NCBI RefSeq assembly: GCF_039522165.1
Contig: NZ_BAAADE010000002.1
Coordinates: forward strand, 62,001 to 126,000
DNA length: 64,000 bases
Direction of reading: 5' to 3'
DNA from: Paenochrobactrum glaciei
Lineage (GTDB): Bacteria; Pseudomonadota; Alphaproteobacteria; Rhizobiales; Rhizobiaceae
Shown here: piece by piece, positions 1 to 7,508 of the stretch
Layout of the letters: each line of letters opens with the position of its first letter
How positions within the stretch are numbered: position 1 is the stretch's first letter
Position numbers and translations under genes: made by a program
The notes under the pieces: model-generated
Told to the model about the DNA's origin: nothing
The model's input: the letters and a program-made list of their open reading frames with translations, nothing else
Database searches by the model: none

Positions 1-37
1 CCATGTATAAGAAAAAAGATAAGTGAGAGGCTGAACA

Positions 38-1438
38 ATGAGTGTTAATTTAGCGGCCTTTCTATATCTGGTTTCCGGCGTGCTGTTTATTATGGCATTG
101 CGCGGCCTGTCGCATCCGACCACCAGCCGTCAGGGCAATATGTATGGTATGATCGGTATGGCGATTTCCATTCTGACCACTCTGGCGCTGGCACGTCCAA
201 GCGCTAATGGTTTGATGCTGATTGTTGCCGGTATTGCCATCGGTGGCGGTATTGGTGCGGTCATTGCACGTCGTATCGCCATGACGGCGATGCCACAGCT
301 CGTTGCAGCTTTCCACTCGCTGATCGGTATGGCAGCGGTGCTGGTGGCAGCGGCAGCGGTTTATTCACCGCATTCCTTTGGTATCGGTGAGCTGGGTTCT
401 ATCCACGGTCAGGCATTAGTGGAAATTTCCATCGGTGTTGCCATTGGTGCGATTACCTTCACCGGTTCGGTTATTGCGTTTTTGAAGCTTGACGGACGTA
501 TGTCCGGCCAGCCGATCACGCTGCCGGGTCGTCATTTCATCAATGCAGCATTAGCGATTGCCATTGTTGTGCTGGTGGTGATGCTGGTGATGACCGAAAG
601 CCACACTGTGTTCTGGATGATTGTTGCGCTTTCACTGCTGTTCGGTGTGCTGATCATTATCCCGATCGGTGGCGCGGATATGCCGGTGGTTGTGTCGATG
701 CTCAACTCCTATTCAGGCTGGGCTGCGGCTGGTATCGGTTTCACGCTTGGCAATCTGGCACTGATTATTACCGGTGCTTTGGTGGGTTCCTCCGGTGCGA
801 TCCTCAGTTACATCATGTGTAAGGGTATGAACCGTTCGTTCATTTCCGTGATCCTTGGCGGCTTTGGTGCTGATACATCAGCTGCTGTCGGTGGTGTTGT
901 TGAACAGCGTCCGGTCAAGCAGGGCTCGGCAGATGATGCGGCTTTCATCATGAAAAATGCAGCCAAAGTTATCATCGTACCGGGTTATGGTATGGCGGTT
1001 GCACAGGCACAGCATGCGCTGCGTGAAATGGCAGATAAGCTCAAGGCTGAAGGCGTTGAGGTTAAATATGCCATTCATCCGGTTGCGGGTCGTATGCCTG
1101 GCCATATGAACGTGCTTCTGGCGGAAGCCAATGTGCCTTATGATGAAGTGTTTGAGCTGGAAGATATCAATTCCGAGTTCGCTACTGCTGATGTTGCCTT
1201 CGTGATTGGTGCGAATGACGTGACCAACCCTTCAGCGAAAACAGATCCTAAATCTCCGATCTTCGGCATGCCTATTCTGGATGTTGATAAGGCTGGTACG
1301 GTTCTGTTCATCAAACGCGGCATGGGTTCCGGTTATGCCGGCGTGGAAAACGAATTGTTCTTCCGCGACAACACCATGATGCTTTTTGCTGATGCGAAGA
1401 AGATGGTTGAAAATATCGTCAAAGCGCTTGATCACTAA
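38..1438 (+). CDS. pntB: NAD(P) transhydrogenase subunit beta
   Basis: Beta subunit of the inner-membrane proton-translocating transhydrogenase, which uses the proton gradient to pass hydride from NADH to NADP+ and so supplies NADPH. The 466-residue length is normal for PntB. Residues about 1-260 are a series of hydrophobic helices (domain II). About 290-466 form the NADP(H)-binding domain III, recognised from PGYGMAVAQAQ, IHPVAGRMPGHMN, GANDVTNP and KRGMGSGYAGVENELF. A GAGAGG ribosome binding site at 25-30 sits seven bases before the ATG. The pntA gene or genes are expected just upstream, outside the window. A strong terminator follows directly, so this is the last gene of its operon. Confidence 0.97.
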   Translation: MSVNLAAFLYLVSGVLFIMALRGLSHPTTSRQGNMYGMIGMAISILTTLALARPSANGLMLIVAGIAIGGGIGAVIARRIAMTAMPQLVAAFHSLIGMAAVLVAAAAVYSPHSFGIGELGSIHGQALVEISIGVAIGAITFTGSVIAFLKLDGRMSGQPITLPGRHFINAALAIAIVVLVVMLVMTESHTVFWMIVALSLLFGVLIIIPIGGADMPVVVSMLNSYSGWAAAGIGFTLGNLALIITGALVGSSGAILSYIMCKGMNRSFISVILGGFGADTSAAVGGVVEQRPVKQGSADDAAFIMKNAAKVIIVPGYGMAVAQAQHALREMADKLKAEGVEVKYAIHPVAGRMPGHMNVLLAEANVPYDEVFELEDINSEFATADVAFVIGANDVTNPSAKTDPKSPIFGMPILDVDKAGTVLFIKRGMGSGYAGVENELFFRDNTMMLFADAKKMVENIVKALDH

Positions 1439-1470
1439 GGCTATGCTAAAATAAACTTTGTTTATTGTAA

Positions 1471-1507
1471 AAAAGGGCGGTTTTCGAAAGAAGCCGCCCT
1501 TTTTTTA
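1471..1507 (+). terminator. Rho-independent terminator after pntB
   Basis: The arms AAAAGGGCGG (1471-1480) and CCGCCCTTTT (1494-1503) flank a short loop and are followed by a T-run. Confidence 0.9.
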
Positions 1508-1527
1508 TTATATCGAGTTTTTATTTA

Positions 1528-2277
1528 ATGAGTTTTGGGGTGCGAATGTTTTTTAAAAAAGCACTGTTTGTGTCAGTCATGATTTTCACGCTGACAGATC
1601 ACGTTTACGCGGAAACCACTTTTGAAATGCCGGAAAAAACAGCATCGTCAGGTGTGGAGGGTAAGAAACCGGTCATTGGCAATCTTGAGGGGAAAGACGC
1701 TAATATTTATTTTTATGGCGAGGTGAGTGATAGTAAAGTTGTCGAGCTTCAACATGCGCTAGACAAGATTAATATTAAATATCCCAAAGCCCGGGCCATT
1801 AATCTCTACCTGAACAGTGGTGGTGGCGATGTGGATGCCGGATGGACTGCTTATTGGGCTATTAAAAGCTCTGTTATTCCTGTGAATACAATTGGTGCTG
1901 GTTTTGTTGCTTCTATGGCATCCATTATGTATTGCGCGGGCACGCAGCGGAGTGCAATGCAACAAAATGAATTTTATTTGCACGCGCCGGCGAGTTATGG
2001 GATCCGTGGAGGCGGTAAGCCGGATGTTCTTAAGCGGATGGAAAAACGTTTAAGTAAAGTAAGCGAAAAGATGTCAGAGATTTATGCCGCTTGTACATCG
2101 TTATCGCAACAACAAATCATTGATATTACCAAGAGCGAATTTTTTGCGAAATTTATTGATAGCAATGAAGCGGTGAAGATTGGACTTTCTCAACAAATAG
2201 CAGAGAAAATTTTACCCGCTGCGGCAACAATTTACATTTTCGATAAACCTAACTCAGCTTTAGCGAACTTGATTTAG
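1528..2277 (+). CDS. Secreted ClpP-like (crotonase-fold) serine peptidase, uncharacterised
   Basis: Predicted exported protein with a ClpP/SppA-like fold. Residues 7-28 form a signal peptide (FFKK, then a hydrophobic stretch, ending VYA before ET). The segment IYFYGEV, INLYLNSGGGDVDAG (about 91-105) and VASMAS (127-132) follows the ClpP order, putting the nucleophile at Ser129. YLHAP gives the catalytic His152. The C-terminal FIDSNEAVKIGL resembles the ClpP helix after the catalytic Asp, but the Asp itself cannot be placed with confidence. Cytoplasmic ClpP has no signal peptide, so this protein would act in the periplasm without ClpX/ClpA. The start may be ATG 1546 (Met7), which has GGGG just upstream, while 1528 has no clear ribosome binding site. 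The gene is visibly AT-richer than its neighbours, which hints at transfer. Substrate unknown. Confidence 0.75.
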   Translation: MSFGVRMFFKKALFVSVMIFTLTDHVYAETTFEMPEKTASSGVEGKKPVIGNLEGKDANIYFYGEVSDSKVVELQHALDKINIKYPKARAINLYLNSGGGDVDAGWTAYWAIKSSVIPVNTIGAGFVASMASIMYCAGTQRSAMQQNEFYLHAPASYGIRGGGKPDVLKRMEKRLSKVSEKMSEIYAACTSLSQQQIIDITKSEFFAKFIDSNEAVKIGLSQQIAEKILPAAATIYIFDKPNSALANLI

Positions 2278-2285
2278 GTATCAAG

Positions 2286-2320
2286 TCTACGCCCGATATT
2301 ATTTAATCGGGCGTAGATTT
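2286..2320. terminator. Terminator hairpin between convergent genes
   Basis: A perfect 12-bp inverted repeat, TCTACGCCCGAT (2286-2297) and ATCGGGCGTAGA (2306-2317), with an 8-base loop and TTT after it. It lies between the stops at 2277 and 2325. The T-tract is short, so efficiency is uncertain. Confidence 0.7.
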
Positions 2321-2324
2321 CGGC

Positions 2325-3641
2325 TTAGCCGTAAATCATCTTGTCCTGACGCGCGCGCAATTCTGCCAGTTTAGAGCCAACCGGAATTTCCACATTGTCA
2401 TAGGTGATCAGTTCACCTTTTTTAATCGGTTTGATCACCTTGGCGCCGGTCAGCATGCCGCAAGGGACAGCTTTCACACTGCGTGCTTCTTGCGCCGTCA
2501 TAATCCATGAACGGTAGCAATATTCGCCGATTGCATCGAGTTTCTCGCCAGTCTGCATATCCTTTTTAGCCAAAGCGCAAACCTCTGCGATCGGCTTGGA
2601 AAGTGGCACCATATCTGCTTTGCCATAAAGTGCGACACGAGCGCAGGTAAGCGGCACTTCCAGCGAAGTGAGGTGGTAAGGGCGATGGAAAGTAAAGTAA
2701 GGGCCTTTGCCAAGCTTCAGGTCTTCCATACGTTCAATGATACGCGGATGAGACATCTCGGCGACAACGAATACACCCGGTGCCACGCCTTTGCCGATGC
2801 TAAAATCCACCACGCCTTTGCGTGAAAGAACGCCGCCGTCTTTTTCAGGAATCAAAACGCTTGCCAGCTCGTCAACTGATGCGGCAGGGCCGTGCATACC
2901 GGCTTTATCCGGCACAAGGCCGGTGGCATTGGCAATCGCTGCCATTTCCACCATGGTTTTGGAGCCGTCAACAAATTCCACCAGCAAGCGCACATTCATA
3001 TTACGGCGCTTGGCTTCTTCCATATAGTCATCAGGAATGGCATCAATATTGAGCGGATTGTTTTTGCCTTTACCGGCTGAAACAATCGGATAGCCCATCG
3101 CGGATACAAACTCGATCAGCTCCATGCAGGAGGATGGTTCGTCGCCTGCGCCAAGCGAATAAGTCACTCCGAGGCGCTGGGCTTCAGTTTTCAGATAAGC
3201 GCCGATGGTAACATCTGCTTCGACATTCATCATTACCAGATGCTTGCCGTGTTCCATCGCACGAAGGCCGATTTCCGCACCCACTGCCGGAATACCGGTT
3301 GCATCAACGATCACATCAATCAGACCGCTATTGAGGATGTGATCTACATTGCCGGTCACAGCAATTTTACCTGCTTCCATGGTGGCATTGAGATCGTCAA
3401 GCGTCGATACTTCACGCGCATGACCCAGTTCCTGATAGGCAATATCAACAGCACGCAGCGCATTGGAGAGCGTCAGAGTGGAGATTGCACCGACTTTTAA
3501 ACCGGGCATACGGGCAACGGCAGTGACAATGTCGGTGCCCATTTCGCCGCAGCCGATCAAGCCGATACGAACAGGTCTACCGGTGTCGGCGCGTGCCTGC
3601 ATATCGCGTGCAAGGCCGATCAGTTCCACATTGGTTGCCAT
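2325..3641 (-). CDS. NAD(P)-binding oxidoreductase with C-terminal SAF domain (homoserine dehydrogenase-like, COG4091 type)
   Basis: A 438-residue Rossmann-fold protein: the nucleotide-binding motif GLIGCGEMG is at 27-35 after a 26-residue lead. The middle has a dehydrogenase-like segment with SLGAGDEPSS, and the last ~60 residues form a SAF domain (KPIKKGELITYDNVEIP). This architecture is often annotated as predicted homoserine dehydrogenase or as a FlgA-like SAF protein. The actual substrate is not established; related family members handle sugar-acid or branched sugar derivatives, so a catabolic dehydrogenase is an inference. A textbook GGAGG site lies before the ATG. The gene is single, converges on the ClpP-like gene, and has a palindrome in its promoter region (3702-3713). 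Confidence 0.8.
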   Translation of the reverse strand: MATNVELIGLARDMQARADTGRPVRIGLIGCGEMGTDIVTAVARMPGLKVGAISTLTLSNALRAVDIAYQELGHAREVSTLDDLNATMEAGKIAVTGNVDHILNSGLIDVIVDATGIPAVGAEIGLRAMEHGKHLVMMNVEADVTIGAYLKTEAQRLGVTYSLGAGDEPSSCMELIEFVSAMGYPIVSAGKGKNNPLNIDAIPDDYMEEAKRRNMNVRLLVEFVDGSKTMVEMAAIANATGLVPDKAGMHGPAASVDELASVLIPEKDGGVLSRKGVVDFSIGKGVAPGVFVVAEMSHPRIIERMEDLKLGKGPYFTFHRPYHLTSLEVPLTCARVALYGKADMVPLSKPIAEVCALAKKDMQTGEKLDAIGEYCYRSWIMTAQEARSVKAVPCGMLTGAKVIKPIKKGELITYDNVEIPVGSKLAELRARQDKMIYG

Positions 3642-3699
3642 TTATATCCTCCACATGGATTGATTGTGGTTGTCTCTCTGACTAAAGAGTTTTGTTTTC

Positions 3700-3727
3700 A
3701 TTCCTGTACAGGATATGGATTCCTGTT
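3700..3727. promoter_or_regulatory. Candidate operator: palindrome TCCTGTACAGGA plus repeated half-site
   Basis: Perfect 12-bp palindrome at 3702-3713 in the 158-bp divergent intergenic region. The half-site ATTCCTGT occurs at 3700-3707 and again at 3719-3726 (19 bases apart). The position, 60-90 bases from both start codons, fits a regulator site; the regulator is unknown. Confidence 0.4.
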
Positions 3728-3799
3728 AAGTCTAGTGTTCAATAATCGGCAAATGGTTAAAAGTCGATTCATCATCAGTTAAGTTGGATAGATAGTTCT

Positions 3800-4273
3800 A
3801 TGAAAGACGCAATTACGCTGGATCAGGTACGTGAGGCCATCGGTACTGAAATTGGTTGTTCTGAATGGCGCGTGGTCACACAAGAAATGATCAACCAGTT
3901 TGCGGATGCAACGGATGATCATCAATTTATCCATGTGGATCCGGTTAAGGCCGCAGAAACTCCGTTTGGCAGTACAATTGCGCACGGTTTCCTGACACTG
4001 TCGCTGCTTTCAACCCTTGCTTATGAAGCATTGCCGATGATTGAAGGCGCCACTATGGGTATCAATTACGGCTTTGATAAAGTGCGCTTCATGACACCGG
4101 TTAAATCCGGTGCCCGTGTGCGTGCGCGCTTCAAACTGGCCGATGCTGATATTCGCCCGTCCGGTCGCGTGGTTAATCACTATGAAGTGACTTTGGAAGT
4201 GGAAGGTTCAATCAAGCCGGCACTTACCGCCACATGGCTGACCATTGCGGTTGTCACGCCTCCGGAAGATTAA
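3800..4273 (+). CDS. MaoC-family hydratase, NodN-like
   Basis: A single hot-dog domain protein of 157 residues in the MaoC/(R)-specific enoyl-CoA hydratase family. The hydratase-2 catalytic segment is FADATDDHQFIHVDP, with Asp40 and His45 as the expected active-site pair, followed by the conserved TIAHGFLTLSLLS (59-71). The sequence style (IGCSEWRVVTQEMINQFADAT) is that of the rhizobial NodN-like subgroup, which is widespread in non-nodulating alphaproteobacteria. It probably hydrates a trans-2-enoyl-CoA or related thioester; the exact substrate is unknown. It is transcribed away from the SAF oxidoreductase. Its last four bases overlap the stop of the convergent membrane hydrolase gene. Confidence 0.85.
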   Translation: MKDAITLDQVREAIGTEIGCSEWRVVTQEMINQFADATDDHQFIHVDPVKAAETPFGSTIAHGFLTLSLLSTLAYEALPMIEGATMGINYGFDKVRFMTPVKSGARVRARFKLADADIRPSGRVVNHYEVTLEVEGSIKPALTATWLTIAVVTPPED

Positions 4274-5448
4274 TCCTCATTTGCTGTAATCAGTTCAATG
4301 GGGGCTGGCTGCCCCCAATGTTCGGTCGCTAGATATTGCAATGAGAACGGCCCGTGCAGCATCATGCCCGGATCATAGAAGTTTTTGATCTGCGCGCCTT
4401 TTAAATAGAGCAGGTGCATACGAAAGAAATTGCCCTTCGCACGCTGATAGCGTTTTTCGCTATGCATATGTTTAAACCGCATCTTGTGAATGAGCGGTTG
4501 TTGGCGCGGATTAATTTTAAGTGCTTTCGCCGGATTTGATCCGTAAAAATGAATAATATCGGTCAATACCTGAATTTCAGTCCATAAAACCGGACTTTCT
4601 TCCATGATGAGGCGCACATCTTCACGCAATTTCTTTGCACGAGGATGAAGAGCGATCATTAACAGGCAGGAGCCGGTTATCAGCAGCGATACGGGTGTTT
4701 TGCGTAATAAGTCAGGGTGCGCACGCCAAACGTCTGCCAGCGCCTCTATGGCCTGCACAGAGCCAAGGCTGTGTGCAAAGACAATCACTTCCTGCGCATC
4801 TGTTGTTTGCAGTTTCTTGGTCAGGCTGTCGGCAAAATCACTGCGTTGCTTTTCTAAAAGTGTGCTTTTGGCTTTGATACGGTCATAGGCCGCAGACCAG
4901 TCATCCAACAAATAAGAAAAGAAAACCTTTTCTCCCGGATGGCGGATGAGAATACTCGCAATTATCAGGCTCAGTGGCACTGACCATAAAAGATGAAGGT
5001 TTGAAAATCCGGCAATCCATGGTGCAGCGGAAATCAGGCCGGTGATGGTAATGAGAGCGGCAGAAAGTAAAAACGGCCAGAGAAAGAACAGGACGAAGCG
5101 CCAGCTATTGCGCGCATAGCGATAGAGTGTGCCGGTCAGCACAATATTGGCAAAAGCACGAAAGCCGGTGGCAATACGGGTAAGTGTATTGCGTGCTGCA
5201 TAATGATCGTAAATTTCGGCTGAACTAAACTGGCAAAACTCGGTTTCCGTCTGCCAGTTTTCTGCCTTGCTTGTCACCTGCATTGTCGAGGTGAAGTCGC
5301 TTGTTTGCACCATCGGACTAACAGTGGATTTCACATGCCACAATTTGTCAAAGTCATTCACCGCTTGAATATGACGTCCGCGAATGGCTTTTGCATGGAG
5401 GCCTTCATAGCCTGTGAATTGGACAACCAGACGTTTTTGAATGTGCAT
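4270..5448 (-). CDS. Membrane-anchored alpha/beta-hydrolase-like protein, uncharacterised
   Basis: A 392-residue protein I cannot assign to a named family. The N-terminal ~110 residues are soluble. Two hydrophobic segments lie at about 116-142 and 153-168, and a serine-hydrolase-like elbow follows: VIVFAHSLGSVQAIEAL, with the presumed nucleophile at Ser227. The canonical GxSxG has Ala in the first position (AHSLG). A second hydrophobic stretch (SLLITGSCLLMIAL) follows about 20 residues later, as in lipase-like folds. The C-terminus is basic (KRYQRAKGNFFRM). Function is unknown; a lipase/esterase-type activity at the inner membrane is inference. No good ribosome binding site precedes ATG 5448, so the true start may lie further in. 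The 3' end overlaps the convergent MaoC gene by 4 bases. Confidence 0.65.
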   Translation of the reverse strand: MHIQKRLVVQFTGYEGLHAKAIRGRHIQAVNDFDKLWHVKSTVSPMVQTSDFTSTMQVTSKAENWQTETEFCQFSSAEIYDHYAARNTLTRIATGFRAFANIVLTGTLYRYARNSWRFVLFFLWPFLLSAALITITGLISAAPWIAGFSNLHLLWSVPLSLIIASILIRHPGEKVFFSYLLDDWSAAYDRIKAKSTLLEKQRSDFADSLTKKLQTTDAQEVIVFAHSLGSVQAIEALADVWRAHPDLLRKTPVSLLITGSCLLMIALHPRAKKLREDVRLIMEESPVLWTEIQVLTDIIHFYGSNPAKALKINPRQQPLIHKMRFKHMHSEKRYQRAKGNFFRMHLLYLKGAQIKNFYDPGMMLHGPFSLQYLATEHWGQPAPIELITANED

Positions 5449-5907
5449 AGGGAGGTCAATTGCAATCGAGGGGCAAGGGAAAGGGCGGGGCAGGCAGTTG
5501 AACTAGTGCGGATAAAGAGTGATTGTGAAGAAACTGTGCCATCCCAATCACGATAGAGTGAGCGTTTTTTAAGAATCGAAGGCCTTTTCGAATGATTCTT
5601 GAAGCTGATATGACGGTTCCTTATGTTAGATTTCGGTGAATAATCCGCTAATGACAGGCTGAATCTCTTTGGTAAAAATGGGTTTAACCCATGATTTTTG
5701 AAGAAAATGCGCCCAAATACAGGAAATCTCCTGTGGGATGTGGACAGATGTTCGTCACTCTGTTATTAGCCAACACCAATTTGCAGCGGTAGACCGTTGC
5801 GAAGCTTGGGTGCCTTTGGGCGTTTTGATAATTTTCATTATCGTAAATGTTGAAAAGACCCCTGAGGCTCAGGCTATAACGAAATTCTAACCGAAACGGG
5901 ATTACAC
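5449..5907. promoter_or_regulatory. 459-bp gene-free region upstream of rpsU with several palindromes
   Basis: No convincing coding frame. The region carries a series of inverted repeats: AAGAATC/GATTCTT at 5571-5577 and 5594-5600; ATGGGTT-T-AACCCAT at 5678-5692; ACAGGA-AATC-TCCTGT at 5719-5734; GATAAT-TTTC-ATTATC at 5827-5842; and CCTGAG-G-CTCAGG near 5861-5873. It must hold the rpsU promoter and leader, and possibly the promoter of the leftward membrane hydrolase. The last palindrome is within 50 bases of the rpsU start and would lie in the leader. Confidence 0.5.
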
Positions 5908-6138
5908 GTGCAGGTACTCGTCCGCGATAACAATGTTGATCAGGCTCTCCGCGCTCTCAAGAAAAAGATGCAGCGCGAAGGTATTTTCCGCGAAATGAAA
6001 ATGCGCGGTCATTATGAAAAACCTTCAGAAAAGCGTGCTCGCGAAAAGGCAGAAGCCGTTCGCCGCGCTCGTAAGCTGGCTCGTAAGCGCGCACAGCGTG
6101 AAGGTCTTGTAGGCGGCGGCCGCGTAGCTGCCCGCTAA
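5908..6138 (+). CDS. rpsU: 30S ribosomal protein S21
   Basis: Small-subunit ribosomal protein S21, needed for efficient initiation on many mRNAs. The 76 residues open with QVLVRDNNVDQALRALKKK and end in an Arg/Lys-rich tail (RRARKLARKRAQREGL), the usual alphaproteobacterial form. The start is GTG (CACGTGCAG), which gives the family's expected N-terminus; ACGGGA a few bases upstream is the likely ribosome binding site. The gene stands alone behind a long palindrome-rich leader region and is followed by a hairpin at 6149-6177. Confidence 0.96.
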   Translation: MQVLVRDNNVDQALRALKKKMQREGIFREMKMRGHYEKPSEKRAREKAEAVRRARKLARKRAQREGLVGGGRVAAR

Positions 6139-6148
6139 TTATCTTTAA

Positions 6149-6177
6149 AATACATAGGCTGTTACAGTCTATGTATT
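6149..6177 (+). terminator. Hairpin directly after rpsU
   Basis: Nearly perfect 13-bp inverted repeat with a TTA loop (arms 6149-6161 and 6165-6177, one G-T pair), eleven bases after the rpsU stop. There is no proper T-tract, so it may be an RNA 3'-end stabiliser or processing hairpin rather than an intrinsic terminator. Confidence 0.5.
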
Positions 6178-6300
6178 GGTAAGCTTATTCAAGTTTGCCG
6201 CTTTAAAGATAGTAACATGAACCGCTTTAATGATGGTTGATGTGAAAAGCTTTAAGACTTTGCAAAGGTGGAGTGATGTTAATCGCTGCCACCTTTTTGC
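6178..6300 (+). other. Gene-free stretch ending in a strong terminator: rpsU 3' UTR or small RNA candidate
   Basis: No coding frame seen between rpsU and the TPR gene (6139-6560). At 6264-6296 a stem of AAAGGTGG plus AGTGAT pairs with ATCGCT and CCACCTTT (single-base bulge, GTTA loop), followed by T-richness, which is a good intrinsic terminator. Transcription could read through from rpsU and end here, or a short independent RNA could start after 6180. The rest, 6301-6560, holds the promoter region of the TPR gene and nothing else I recognise. Confidence 0.45.
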
Positions 6301-6560
6301 ATGTCTGAATGTTTTTCAAAGTTAGTTTGATAGTTGCATATAAGTCAGTTTGAAGGTGGTTTACTGCTTTCTTGTGCCTTCTGCATTGTCAGGGCTTTCA
6401 AGTTAAACTAACTTGGATCAATGAAATATGACGGGCAATAAAGTGCGGGATTGTTTCTGATCTTAAGCCAATATTGTTGCGAAATTTTAAATGATTGTAT
6501 GAACACCGCTTGAGCCATAAGCCACAGCGCATCATGCTTTGAGTTGAAAGGACATGCCGA

Positions 6561-7424
6561 ATGGGACTGCGATCTGAAGCACCTTATCAGGCGGGCTTGC
6601 GCCATGCTGGCCGCACACCTTCACTCAAAGGAATGATGGCACTCGGTCTCGTTTCTCTGCTGCTGGCAGGCTGCCAGGGGGCAGGAAACAGTGGTCTGAC
6701 CTCTGTGGATCTGGCACAGGCTTCATCGCAGAATATCGGCTCGCTGACAGCTGTTATTCAGGCCAATCCGCGTGATCCGCAAGGTTATAATGTGCGTGGT
6801 TCTGCCTATGGTAAGGCAGGGCGCTACAAGGACGCTTTGAAGGATTTTGACACGGCTTTGCAGCTTAATCCGAATTTCTATCAGGCCTACTCCAACCGCG
6901 CGCTGATTTATCGCTATATGGGCGATAATGCCAAGGCGATTGCGGATTATAGCCGTGCTTTGCAGATTAATCCGCAATATGACGCAGCCTATATCGGGCG
7001 CGGTAATGTTTATCGCCTGGCAGGTCGTCTGGATCAGGCGATGGCGGATTTTAATCGTGCGATTGAACAAGACACCACCAATGGCCGTGCCTATCACAAT
7101 CGTGGCCTGATTTATCAGGCGCGTGGCCAGCACAAGCAGGCGATTGAAGATTTTTCAACCGCTTTGTCGCTGCAATCAACAGCGCCTGAACCTTATAATG
7201 GCCGCGGCATTTCTTATATCGCACTTGGCGATTACGATAATGCGTTTGATGATTTCAACGCAGCCATCAATCTTGATAATCGTCTGGCGGAAAGCTGGGC
7301 TAATCAGGCGCTGGTCTATGAACAGCGTGGCGAGCGCGATAAGGCAGCAAAATCCTATGCCCGTGCTGTGCAGCTTGATCCGAATTATAAGCCAGCCAAA
7401 GACGGACTGGCCAGAACCCGCTAA
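6561..7424 (+). CDS. TPR-repeat lipoprotein (NlpI-like)
   Basis: Predicted lipoprotein with an array of about six tetratricopeptide repeats. Residues 24-38 form a lipoprotein signal with lipobox LLAGC and acylated Cys38. TPR units then run from about residue 60 to 285, each with the pattern YxxRGxxY...A..DF..A..L.P (for example ALQLNPNFYQAYSNRALIY and ALQINPQYDAAYIGRGNVY). The layout resembles NlpI, an adaptor for envelope hydrolases and proteases, but orthology is not proven. An AAAGGA site lies upstream of ATG 6561; a second ATG at 6554 is out of frame. The gene is monocistronic, with its own promoter region and a strong terminator behind it. Confidence 0.88.
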   Translation: MGLRSEAPYQAGLRHAGRTPSLKGMMALGLVSLLLAGCQGAGNSGLTSVDLAQASSQNIGSLTAVIQANPRDPQGYNVRGSAYGKAGRYKDALKDFDTALQLNPNFYQAYSNRALIYRYMGDNAKAIADYSRALQINPQYDAAYIGRGNVYRLAGRLDQAMADFNRAIEQDTTNGRAYHNRGLIYQARGQHKQAIEDFSTALSLQSTAPEPYNGRGISYIALGDYDNAFDDFNAAINLDNRLAESWANQALVYEQRGERDKAAKSYARAVQLDPNYKPAKDGLARTR

Positions 7425-7450
7425 CGGGCGGGTCAAAATAAGTGAATATA

Positions 7451-7487
7451 AAAAAGCCGCGGAAATTATCTTCCGCGGCTTTTTTTA
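7451..7487. terminator. Bidirectional terminator between TPR gene and metI
   Basis: Stem AAAAAGCCGCGGAA (7451-7464) and TTCCGCGGCTTTTT (7471-7484), A-run on one side and T-run on the other. The 10-bp GC stem is identical to that of the terminator at 13961-13992. Confidence 0.9.
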
Positions 7488-7508
7488 TTGTCTCGCATGT
7501 TAAGCTAG

